DNA of 64,000 bases. It comes from Myoxocephalus aenaeus. Its lineage: Eukaryota > Chordata > Actinopteri > Perciformes > Cottidae. The stretch spans positions 1,017,501 through 1,081,500 of the forward strand of contig JBAMJR010000189.1 in the NCBI GenBank assembly GCA_038501785.1, given 5' to 3'. Numbering within the stretch: position 1 is the stretch's first letter; the number at the start of each line of letters is the position of its first letter. Below are positions 11,701 to 21,807 of this stretch, piece after piece. The notes under the pieces were generated by a model, which saw only the letters and a list, made by a program, of their open reading frames with translations, was not told the origin of the DNA and did not search any database. A program made the position numbers and the translations under genes.

Positions 11701-13687
11701 GCGAGCCAAGTCAGTGAATCGGAGAAGGAAGTGATCATCATATCAAAAGAGGGAACAAAACTGTGTTTCTGAACATTACTAACTCTGCTCAAGCTCTTTT
11801 TAAGATCTTTGACTGTGATCTTTTAAACTAATGGACAAAGCCGGCAAACTTCTCTACAGAGTCAGATGAGCTCTTCAGATCTGCCCTCCCAATACTGAGA
11901 ACCACATATTGCAAATGTCTGTATGAAGTCAGAAACCCTGAAAGATTTAACGATATGAAAGAATGGTCTAGATGCTGAGTCAGTGCATGCATTCATACAG
12001 AATCTGCCCCTAGCTGTGCCCGGATCATCTGGGTCTTTTGCTTCACTAAAGCACAGCTTATTTGATACACCGTTGAGAGTGCGGCCCTTCACGCCTCCTG
12101 CCCTTTGATGCTCCCATCGCTCTATCCCTCTGTTACACTCGTCTCCCTCTCAATTGTCATTCACTGCCATCTTTGTCCATCCATCCTTCCTCCCTTAATG
12201 CCGAACACCTCTCCCTTGTATTGTATTTCCACCTTTGTTTGTTTGTTTGTTGTTGCCCCTGGCTACTCCTCTCCTTTTACATTTGTATTCTTTAGCTCGA
12301 GAGACACTGAAAGACTTGAAGGGGACCTATCATGAAAAACTCACCTGTTCAGTGCTTGTGCACACACATATTTGGGTAGCTAGAGTGTCTATCAACCCAC
12401 AAACTGTGAAGTAAGACAACCCAGTCAGTTTGGTGGGCTGCTGAGCAAACGAGTGATTCAACAACAAGCCAAGCCCTTCAGATTTTGCTCCCCTTACTAC
12501 GTCACATGCAGGCTCATTAGAATATATTGTACCCCGTTTTAGCATCCTCACCCACGGCTTGAGAACTATCTTTGCAAAGGTGCACTTTTTTTCTTTTCTT
12601 TTTCTCCCATCCAATCAGAGCAGAATGGTCTTTTTTAAGAGACAGGCGTTAAACCTGAGGGTTTCATACCGAGGGTCAATAGAGGCAAACCATGTTCATG
12701 TCTTACCCTGGTTGAATTGAAGCTGCTAAACAACAAGCTGCATCCTGGCACACGCGCTGCTTGGATCAAACCTAAAACAAAGCTGGTAGTGTGAAAAGAT
12801 TTGCGACTCTCAGATGATCTGAACTTCCCCAGTGATAACAGACGTGATTGCCATGTACGACTAATTCTGCTCCAGCAGCAGATCACATCCTATCAATAGC
12901 CAATCAAAGCCGACGTTTCGGCAAGCTAATTCTGGCCGCCTTCCTTCATGCTGGCTTTGATTTGTGACATGCTGGATCGCACAAAATCCCTCTGACATCA
13001 GGAGTCTTGACGTCAATGACATGTTGCATGCTGGCATGCAAATCTGTCATTGTGTTCGTGATGTCCCATCTCTGTCTTATCAACTGGTTAGAGCACATTC
13101 ATGACTAAGAGAGCAGATGTCAGCGGCATGCTTTGTCTGATGTTGATTAGTTTGTTGAAAGACTTTTTGGGATGTCAGATGCAGCCATTGCCACGAGTTC
13201 ATGTAAATATGGCAGGCCCTAGGCCCCAATCAGCAATGTGTCTTCTACATTTAGTTGTCTTTTGTTCACACTTGACCTTTTAGGCTAGTACCAAGTAGCG
13301 AGGGTAATGCAGGAGGAAAGCTCGTGAAGTTTTCAAAAAAGAAGGCTCATCGGCTCATGACCAGAGCATAAGTATCATTGCAAATTGAGTATATTTATGT
13401 TTATTTTAAGTGCTAAAGAGGTGCAAGAGAGGTCACAGCTGACGTGAAGATTTATTTTCCAGGGAGAAGGAACGCCACAGCAAATGTAATGGAAAGCTGG
13501 CCCAAGTGTTAAAAAAAAGGGAAGAATTTGACCAATTTCATAATAAATTTCATGAGAAATCTTCCTCTTGGTGACGCACACCAAATGTCATGTTCATTTG
13601 AACATTGATTTACAACAGAATAATTGATCTGGACCAAAGTGTGTGTGCACTTCATCAGTCTCACTGTTTGTAGGGTAAAGTAGATAC

Positions 13688-14771
13688 TAGGGCTGGGCAA
13701 AGTTGAAAAAAATTAACTGATTAATCGCAATATTCTTCTGAGATTAATCGCATTATGCGCCAAATTCAATAATGAAGTAAAAACTAGTGTATTGCGCGCT
13801 TTTATTTTAAAGTAATGTTATCAGAACAATATAGCAACAGCAAGTTAACAACAGTATATAAATAAAAAATATATGCTAGGGAAGAAAAAAAAGATTTTAT
13901 TTTTTGCTTTTGTGCTTCTATATGACTGGTCATTCAATTAAATATTGTATTTATTTTCAGATGTTATAGACTATTCTAATAGTTTGTGATTATTCTAATG
14001 TAAAACAGCTTAATATCATGCTGAAGAAGAAACATTTGTCTTTTATCAGGGAACAACATAAACTGTTGCGGTAGTAAGGGTCCCTGTGAGGGACAAGCCA
14101 CTCCTTCTTTTGTCATGTTCAGTTTGTTTGCTTACCTTAAAGATGTATGTTAAATACCAGCAATTGATTAACTTTATACAAAAGCAATAAGTGCTTTTGA
14201 TCTTGTTCAGTTCAATTGTTCTTACTCAGTGAGAAAAGTCCAGTCTGTGTTGGCTTGAGCACTGAAAGTCTGGTTGAACGAGGTGGAGATGTGAAGGACA
14301 GGTATCTCAGCGGCGGCTTTGCGCATGCGCGATTAATGTTCACTCTGGAGCGCTCTTATGAGGCGGAGCGGCTCGCGGCAGCACCCGCTGCTCGCTGAGG
14401 ACAGAAACTGCAGAACAAGACGTGCTTTCCCGTCAGCCTGTTGGCAACGGAAGCGCACGCGCATACGTAAACCGCCTTCAAAATAAAAGCGGTGCCGTTG
14501 TATTATATTTATGACGTGCATCTTATTTATTTCTTTTTCTTTTTTGATTGACCTCACGCGGGCCGGACTGGGAGAGCTGTAAGATGCCCAGGTCTGAACT
14601 ACGCCGTCTGGAAGAGATTTAAAGTGCAGCACCTGTGTGCGGTACCATTAAGCCCCTCCCAATGCAAAAATAAAATAAAAAATGAGTTAACGCATGATCA
14701 AATAATTAACGCCGTTAATAGTTTGCTGGGCACGTTAACATGTTTTTAACGCGTTAACGTGCCCAGCTCTA
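13688..14771. mobile_element. non-autonomous hAT-type DNA transposon (TAGGGCTGGGCA termini)
   Basis: Left end TAGGGCTGGGCA and right end TGCCCAGCTCTA are inverse complements except for one base. An exact 8-bp direct repeat, gtagatac, flanks the element (13680-13687 and 14772-14779), the target-site duplication size of the hAT superfamily. The 1,084-bp interior contains runs such as 'attaatcgcattatgcgcc' and 'aacgcgttaacgtgcc' but no transposase frame. It is a deletion derivative or MITE-like copy. Confidence 0.87.
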
Positions 14772-16296
14772 GTAGATACATCATATTCATGATTGATGTG
14801 TATGCAATTACGTTGACAGGTTATACACCTTTACCCTCCTTTGAGTCTGCAAAAAGAAAACGAAGGAAAAAAGAAAATCTTAATTTTAGCCTCCTCACAC
14901 TAGCTTCCACATTGGCTGGTATTCAGTCATATTGCGGATACTAACTGGCCTGAGAGTCATCTGGTGCAGCATGTTGCCAGCTTTATTTCCTGCCTCATCT
15001 TTTCCCCAGATGCTGTATGATCCGTTGTATAAAGCAGCAAACCAGGCTGCAGTTTTTTTTTGTAGAAACAGATTAGCATGGATTAACAAAAATAAATACC
15101 TCAAAATAGTTAAGATGAAAATAAGCCCACTGCGTTTTCTCTCGTTCACCTCTTTTTTATTTTTTTTAGAACACCTTAAACCAGGACAGCTCCCGCTTTA
15201 TTAGCTGCCAGTTTCAGCGTGATCATGGCTAATTACCAGGACTAATCTCTGCTAATGACGACATTATGAGGTGTACAGTGCATGTGGCAGCATGGCCAAA
15301 GAAAGGGATAACCAAAGGAGGCTTAAATTCAGGAATAACCCAGCATATCTGCGTGCTCGCGGTTCATCCTGTGCCTGTGCGTAGGTGTGGTGTTTGACAA
15401 GGAGAACGGGAGAGAAAGAGAGAGAGAGTTGGAGCGAGAGAGCATGCATGCATTACAAAAAAATAGTTATGATTGGAGGGCTTTTAAAAAGAGATGCCGT
15501 GAAAGACAAAGGGCAATGACGGCAGCAGTCAAAAACCACAACGGTGAACCGCATTACACAAGACGAGCTTTTCAGTGGGGCGAATACAGAAGCAGGCCAA
15601 AACGGAGGCAAATGTGACTTAATATACAAGTAAGAGTGCAGATCCCTGCCAGGAGTGTCTGCAACAACCACTGCTGTATTGTGCGGTTGAATAAATACAA
15701 CCCACAATCGGCTAACCTCCCGTCTAGACAGCAATGGCCTGTAAGCCATCATGAAACACACCTCAGTCTGAAAAACAAGCTGCTGCGGTGCAATGTGTTC
15801 TTTAAGAAGCAAGATGGAGAAAATAAGCAGTATTCTGATATCTAAATTGTGCTTAATTTAAACCTGCTGACAAAAAGAGATGTGGGAACATCTCGTTCAC
15901 GGTTATCTCGAATACGTATGTTGTCATAGTCTACTTAAAGGAATACAAATCAATGGCTACCTGGAGGGTAGGAAATCAATATGAGATTTAACCCCTGATT
16001 TCCCTGATTTGAAAAGAGAGTAGTTAACAGATGAAAGCATTGGAAAATACACCGAAGGTTTAAGTAATAACACAATGAGCAGGTAGCTTTTCCGTGTCTT
16101 TGCTCTGTGACATGGCAATAGTAAACCTCTGCTGCAGATGGAACCCAAGACTCCTTCACCTCGTCGCTGCAACAGCACCAGAAAACAAAGATAGAGGGGG
16201 GAAAAACAACATTTATCTACATTCCTATTACCTGTCAGCGAGTATGTGTGTGGGTGTGTGAGGAAGCGTGAAGAGCACTAAAATCAGGCGAAAATG

Positions 16297-16316
16297 CGCG
16301 CGCGCGCACACACGCA

Positions 16317-16380
<64 letters not shown>
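16297..16380. repeat. (CG)n/(CA)n microsatellite
   Basis: A short alternating CG run leads into about 60 bases of uninterrupted CA. Alternating purine-pyrimidine sequence of this kind can adopt Z-DNA and is highly length-variable. Confidence 0.95.
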
Positions 16381-16382
<2 letters not shown>

Positions 16383-17226
16383 TAAATGCAAAGACCTCAG
16401 CTGCTTCACACTATTACCTTGAGGACAGCCTCTCAAAACACTGTCTACAGAGTGTTCAACAAATAAAAGGAGAACTGAAACAAAGACAAGGATAATTTAC
16501 TTTGCCTTTAGCACTTAATCCATTATGAATGCATAGAGTGAGGCACAGGCACACACTTTGAGCAGAAACAATAGAGCAGTATTTCATCAAAGGCTGTCGG
16601 GAGACATTTACATTAAGGCCGTAAGCAACATTCACTTCCCTGCGTCTGAGTTTCCCCTCGAGCCTTTTGAGTTTTTTTCAATTTATTTCACCGTTATACT
16701 GACATTTCTCAGCTGCAGCTTTTGATCAACAGCTCATAGTTTTTACACGTTATGGATTTGACCAAGAGTTTATATGGTGGTGATGATGCACTAACTCAGT
16801 GGCCCTACGTGGTTGGAAATGTTTAAAGTGTGAAGAATTTTCCAAATAAAAAGACGAACTCAGATGAACTAAATGTCTTGTTGAGCTAGAACAACAGCGC
16901 CTGTAGCACTTTGTATCAACGTTGGTTTCCCACTGCTGTTCAACAGAAAGTCATGCTTCTCATTCATGTCCTGATTCATCATTTCTCCATGCTGACACGG
17001 TTTCCCAGCAGCCACTATTACTGACACTTGAAATTAATTTGGGCAATTAGAATGCATCTGCAGGATCTCAACATTATGTTCTTCTCTGCTGCAGCTGTGT
17101 TTTAGGCTACAGGAAATCCCATCTTATATATCCAGTACTAGATGGCATATCTTCATCCCCAATCACACGTCACCAACACTATTTCATACGGGATCATAAC
17201 CACTCGCTCTCCGCTCTGCTCTCCAG

Positions 17227-17665
17227 GTGGTGTACAAGAACAACGACTTTAAACTGGAGCTTTCTCGGCTGGCCATCGAGCGCGACCCCAAGATCACCCT
17301 GAATGGCGACTTGGTGTTCCGCTGTGAAGACGTGGCAGCCCTGGACCCCGTCACCTTTGAGACCCCCGAGTCCTACATCTCTCTACCCAAGTGGAACACC
17401 AAGAAGACGGGATCCATCTCCTTCGACTTCCGCACCACGGAGCCCAGCGGGCTCCTGCTGTTCAGCCATGGCCGTCCTCAGGGTCCCAAAGAGCAGAAGC
17501 CCGGGAGGGAGCTGAAGACCGATTACTTTGCCATGGAGCTGCTGGAGGGGTATATGTACCTGCTGATCGATATGGGCTCTGGAAAAACAAAGCTGAAGGC
17601 CAGCAACAAGAAGGTCAATGACGGGGAATGGTGCCATGTGGATTTCCAGAGGGAAGGGAGGAAAG
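17227..17665 (+). CDS. nrxn2: neurexin-2 exon, end of LNS2 and first half of LNS3
   Basis: A 439-nt exon entering in phase 0 and leaving after the first base of a codon. It starts VVYKNNDFKLELSRLA, continues through FRCEDVAALDP (closing LNS2), then opens LNS3 with VTFETPESYISLPKW, GSISFDFRTTEPSGLLLFSHG, DYFAMELLEGYMYLLIDMGSG and VNDGEWCHVDFQREGRKG. Acceptor: ctctccag|GTG; donor: GAAAG|gtgagg. The residues EDVAALDP, DYFAMELL and EWCHVDFQR point to neurexin-2 rather than neurexin-1 (ENVATLDP, DFFAIEML, EWYHVDFQR). The segment PQGPKEQKPGRELKT is the variable LNS3 loop and differs among paralogues. The third codon base is strongly G/C, unlike the AT-rich introns. Confidence 0.97.
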
Positions 17666-18119
17666 GTGAGGGGGGCTTTAAACTGCCAGCTGATCTCGAT
17701 TGTGACTGTGCATGTTTAAACTTGTATTGCAATAACATTCAGAAGTAGCAGCACGGCAGAACATTATAAAGATCTGTTGCTTTAGCGGCTTGTTTCAACA
17801 GAGTTAAAACTTTCACCATCAAGAAAAAATTGCTATTTTGACTGTAGAAAACTGTACTTGGGTGGTATCATCAAATATCCAATAGGTATTTTTCTCATAT
17901 GTACACCAATGAGTATTTTGTTGCTAACTCCACATTATTTTACAAAACAGATGTGCACTTGGACTAAACATATACTCAGTTTATAACTGTTTTCCTAGTA
18001 TTTTGTAGCTTCTTTAGGCAGCACGTTCATTGGATTAGGAGGACTCATTTAGTGTCACAGATTTGTCACAGAAAAGGAGAAGGAATTGGCTTTGACAAGC
18101 TAATCCACGCATGCTAAAC

Positions 18120-18532
18120 TAGGGTGACCAGACGTCCTCTTTTTCCCGGACATGTCCTCTTTTCGAGACCTAAAAAAACGTCCGGCAGGGATTCCAAAAA
18201 TGTCCGGGATTTTGCTACGTCGGGGAAAATAGTTATTACCCCCTTACAAGTTTTGGAAATGGTACGTCCGGGAAAATAGTTATTACCCCCTTACAAGTTT
18301 TGGAAATGGTATCTCCCTCACGTTCCACCTTCTTGCGCAAGCTCTGACTGTAGAGAGAACTGTCATTGGTCGACCGATCTCAACGTAAATGTAAGTTCAC
18401 GGCATGCTACACACTACTGCTACCCCCCCCGCCCCCCTGCGACGAAGTGTCCTCCTCCTCCTCTCCTCTCCTCTCCTCCCCCCCCCGGAACGAAGTGTCC
18501 TCTTTTTCACAAACTCAAATCTGGTCACCCTA
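18120..18532. mobile_element. non-autonomous DNA transposon with TAGGGTGACCAGA termini, copy 1
   Basis: Terminal inverted repeat TAGGGTGACCAGA at the left pairs with TCTGGTCACCCTA at the right. A 7-bp direct repeat, gctaaac, flanks the element (18113-18119 and 18533-18539). Inside are 'cgtcctctttttcccgga', 'gtccggcagggattcc', and an approximately 50-bp unit (core 'aaaatagttattaccccctt') present twice in tandem. No coding frame. A second copy with the same tandem duplication lies at 28429-28855. Confidence 0.85.
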
Positions 18533-18780
18533 GCTAAACACAACAGCTAATAAATGGTTGGGGGTTCTATTAATAATACATGTAGTGGTATTAGTTAATG
18601 TGAGTTTATTTACCTGAAGAGAGACTTGTGTTCTGATGTCTCTGCCCGCATGTGGGCAGAAACAGGGGACATCTGCATGCTTCAGTGTCTGCTGTCTGAT
18701 GAATGATCTGTAGGTGGGCAAGCACCTAGGACATTATATCTCCCCCTAATGGCGTCTTATAATGAGGAAGGGTGTGAATG

Positions 18781-18798
18781 AGTGTGTGCGTGCGTGTG

Positions 18799-18840
<42 letters not shown>
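18781..18840. repeat. (TG)n microsatellite
   Basis: About 40 bases of uninterrupted TG with imperfect GTGCGTG flanks; a typical teleost intronic dinucleotide repeat. Confidence 0.93.
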
Positions 18841-18842
<2 letters not shown>

Positions 18843-19255
18843 CATGCATGTGATCTCACTGCTGCTCCTGCTGTAATTGGCTTTTAATAGAAAATTAAGA
18901 CGGAGTCGTTAATCACAGAAAGATAGAGGGCCTTTTGTCTCACCCACTCCCTGCTGCATTCTGCTTCCCTTCTCCTCCATTTAGCCTATTACAGACACAT
19001 TAGACACACACACACACACGCACACGCACACATACACACACTGCTGTCATCTATTCTCCCTGTCTCTAGTATGTCCTTCTGTCTGTGCTTTACGTCCCTA
19101 AATTGTCCACTTACTGCTCCTCCCACACTCGCTCACTTGCCCACTCACTCAGCCCCTTCACCTCCCTCCCACTCTCCCACCTATCCAGACCACGCACTTC
19201 TCCAAAGTTTTCTCATGTTTAATCACAACACAACAACTGTGTTTCTGCCTTTTAG

Positions 19256-19639
19256 GATCAATCTCTGTCAACAGCCGCAGCATGCCCTTCAGCTCCCCAG
19301 AGGGCAGTGAGATCCTGGACCTGGACAGCGACATGTACCTTGGCGGGCTGCCCGAGTCTAAGTCGGACCTCATCCTGCCGCCGGAGGTCTGGACGGCGCT
19401 GCTCAACTACGGCTACGTGGGCTGCGTCCGCGACCTCTTCATCGACGGCAAGAGCCGCGATGTCCGCCGCCTGGCCGAGATCCAGAGCGCATTTGGCGTC
19501 AGCAGTTTCTGCACCCGTGAGCTGCAGAAGAGGTGCAGCAGCGCCCCCTGTGGCAACGCAGGTCTGTGCAAAGAGGGCTGGAACCGTTACATCTGCGACT
19601 GTATCGGCACTGGATACCTGGGAGCCAACTGTGAGATAG
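19256..19639 (+). CDS. nrxn2: neurexin-2 exon, end of LNS3 and EGF-B
   Basis: A 384-nt exon whose first two bases complete a Gly codon with 17665. It reads SISVNSRSMPFSSPEGSE, ILDLDSDMYLGGLPES, PEVWTALLNYGYVGCVRDLF and FIDGKSRDVRRLAEIQ (end of LNS3), then the EGF-like domain CSSAPCGNAGLCKEGW..YICDCIGTGYLGANC with six cysteines in EGF order. It ends one base into a Glu codon (ATA G|gtaagg). EGF-B links LNS3 to LNS4 in alpha-neurexins. WTALLNYGYVGC and GWNRYICDCIGTG are hallmark neurexin sequence. The exon is very GC-rich compared with its introns. Confidence 0.97.
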   Translation, partial: DQSLSTAAACPSAPQRAVRSWTWTATCTLAGCPSLSRTSSCRRRSGRRCSTTATWAASATSSSTARAAMSAAWPRSRAHLASAVSAPVSCRRGAAAPPVATQVCAKRAGTVTSATVSALDTWEPTVR

Positions 19640-21603
19640 GTAAGGAGGGGCTGTCTTTATGGGTGAAGGGACCAATACTTTGGTGGTCCAGAACTTATCA
19701 TAGGTTCTAAATAGCTATGAATGCATCTAGTGTGCAGTCGTACACAATTGTTATATATACGATTCAAAAAAGAAAGAACCCCTGTATTAGGGACTCAAAT
19801 ATACGTGACAATGGGGTCGATCTATTCTATTCAATTATATGTGTATATACTATGTAAGTTATATACTGAAATTTTAATTCCTGTGATAGTTTTGACCAAT
19901 TTGTTTCAGCATTTAAAAAGGTTTAACTTGAATTGTAAATCCTGATAATTTTGGAATATCAAATATACATTTGCTGGTGTACAAATCCAAAGCAAGAGGG
20001 CAACCTTTCTTACAGCAAAGCAAAAATAACTTCTCATAATCAAGCCATCAGATGGTCAAAACATGAAACAATGCTCGGTAAATTGTTTACAATGCAATGT
20101 TGTAAACACCGTCAAATGAAGCTGAATCGAGAGAAAACAAGTGTAGAACGAGCATTTCAACAATGTGCTGCCTTGTTTCTCACACAACCAAGCAGATGCT
20201 GTATAGTGAGAAAGTAAGAACTCCACAGGGAGACATGTCTGAACCAAATGCCACCCGAGGCTGGGTGGCTTTTGGGTGCCCGCTGGCTGGCGGGGGGGGT
20301 AAAGCACTCAGAGGCTGGCAACAGTGTGACAGAGCAGCCAGGCCTACCGCCGCCATCTGTGTCAGTCACGCAAACCCAGGTGGCGCCTAAGCCACAGCGA
20401 GGGGAGGTGAGCTAGTCAAAAAGCATCACGTACGTCTGAGTCATTCCAATTAGCTGCAGGCGCCTCGCTCCGCGGTCTGCCTTTGCACGTCCGTGGGGGT
20501 GAGTGAGCCATGACAGTATGGGATTTTGAGGGACAAGGGGGGTAATGAGGGGAGGAGAGATTGGATTCAAATCAGGACAGTGGAGGTAGAGGATGAAATG
20601 TCTTCATTTTGAATGGTGATATTTATTTAATTTAATTATTTTGGTCTCAGGGTGCTCGCATGGCAGGTGTTTCTACAGTGAGGCTATTTTGCCATCTTGT
20701 GGATATCTGTGCTACTGCAGGGATGGGAAACAGACGTTTTCTAATAACCAGCTGCATGTTTCTCCATGCCAACAGACTGAGTGCAAAGATTACCAGAGTG
20801 TCAGAACAATACATTATATTGACAAGAGGAAGAAAAACAAGGGGGAATTACATACACCTAAAATCATTTATGGTGTTTTCACCATAAATTATCATCCTAA
20901 CGATGATAATTCATATAACTACAAATCTATGTTGTTCACTTTTTAAATATCACTGCTTTTTCCCAGTTTGTCCACCCATAGCAGAGATTGTTCTTATTTC
21001 ACTGCCATCATTTTGGCACCTAAAAGTTTCGTTTACCTCGTGACAGTGACTCACGTTAGTCTGTGATGACGCATATCGAACCACACTGCAAAATATGAGC
21101 AGCACTCCGGGAACTGTCAGTCTATTTATGGCATGGCTGATTCTAGAGAGAGTAACCACGGGCTGGGCCTAGTGTGAATAAGGATGTCTCGGAAATCAGC
21201 CGCACTTTTGTTCCTGACATCTTTTCTAAGCTGAAGAACGTCTGACAGTGGATTCATTATGAAGATTCCGTGGGCACGGTTTTCTTTCCTTCATGTCGGT
21301 GCTTTGGGTGGTAGATTTATCATTAAATAACCAGGACGTATTCTGATCACATGAAGGTGCAATTACAATTTAAGTACATCATATGGGAGGACATTCCCAA
21401 ACATAATTAAATGTGTTTTAAATACCAGAGGGACACTGAATTGGCCAATTGCTTAAACTTGGCAATCGGTACTGAACTGTCCTGTCCAACCGACCTCCGT
21501 GACCTCCGTGACCTCCGTGCTCATGTCACAGAATCCTTTACCGAGTCTTCTCCTCTCCTGTGTAATGCATAACCCACTTGTCCCTCCCCTGTCCCCCGTC
21601 CAG
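19640..21603 (+). other. nrxn2: nrxn2 intron (2.0 kb)
   Basis: No gene or transposon recognised. A 10-bp unit (gacctccgt plus g) occurs three times in tandem at about 21485-21515, roughly 90 bases before the next exon. The acceptor tract is cctgtcccccgtccag. Confidence 0.8.
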
Positions 21604-21807
21604 AGGCGACGGTGCTGAGCTATGACGGCAGCATGTACCTGAAGATCATCATGCCGGTCACCATGCACACGGAGGCCGAGGACGTGGCTCTGCGCTTCAT
21701 GTCCCAGCGGGCGTACGGCCTGCTCATGGCCACCACCTCCAAGGAGTCGGCAGACACCCTGCGACTGGAGCTGGACGGAGGCCGCGTCAAGCTCACCGTG
21801 AACCTCG
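21604..21807 (+). CDS. nrxn2: neurexin-2 exon, first half of LNS4
   Basis: A 204-nt exon beginning with AG, which completes Glu with the previous exon, then ATVLSYDGSMYLKI, HTEAEDVALRFMSQRAYGLL, TSKESADTLRLELDGG and VKLTVNL, ending one base into the next codon (CTC G|gtaggc). This is the start of LNS4. The donor gtaggc is weaker than consensus, as often seen next to regulated exons; the next exon is the alternative SS3 exon. RFMSQRAYGL and LELDGG match neurexin-2 (neurexin-1 has RFRSQRAYGI and LELDAG). Confidence 0.97.

Larger units (their letters stand above)
8266..17226 (+). other. nrxn2: nrxn2 intron (9.0 kb)
   Basis: No other gene recognised. Contents: a degenerate 21-bp minisatellite (about 8440-8760), a hAT-type element (13688-14771), a long (CA)n run (16297-16380), pyrimidine-rich tracts near 10840-10970 and 11100-11140, and a TAAT-containing non-repetitive stretch at 15180-15280. 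The remaining sequence looks unique. The intron ends tgctctccag at 17226. Confidence 0.8.
17666..19255 (+). other. nrxn2: nrxn2 intron (1.6 kb)
   Basis: Holds a TAGGGTGACC element (18120-18532), a (TG)n run (about 18781-18840) and a (CA)n-rich stretch (19004-19041). No other gene seen. The intron ends in a pyrimidine-rich tract and tttag. Confidence 0.85.

Noticed and set aside
12318..12960. Stretch starting 'ggggacctatcatgaaaaac' that resembles the edge of a fish repeat
   Set aside because: I could not find a matching inverted or direct terminus, so boundaries and type are unsupported.
17303..17738. Overlapping frames on both strands across the LNS2/LNS3 exon
   Set aside because: Shadow frames of the GC-rich neurexin exon.
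19307..19639. 110-residue + frame and minus frames across the EGF-B exon
   Set aside because: Shadows of the neurexin exon with unusual Ala/Arg/Ser-rich composition.
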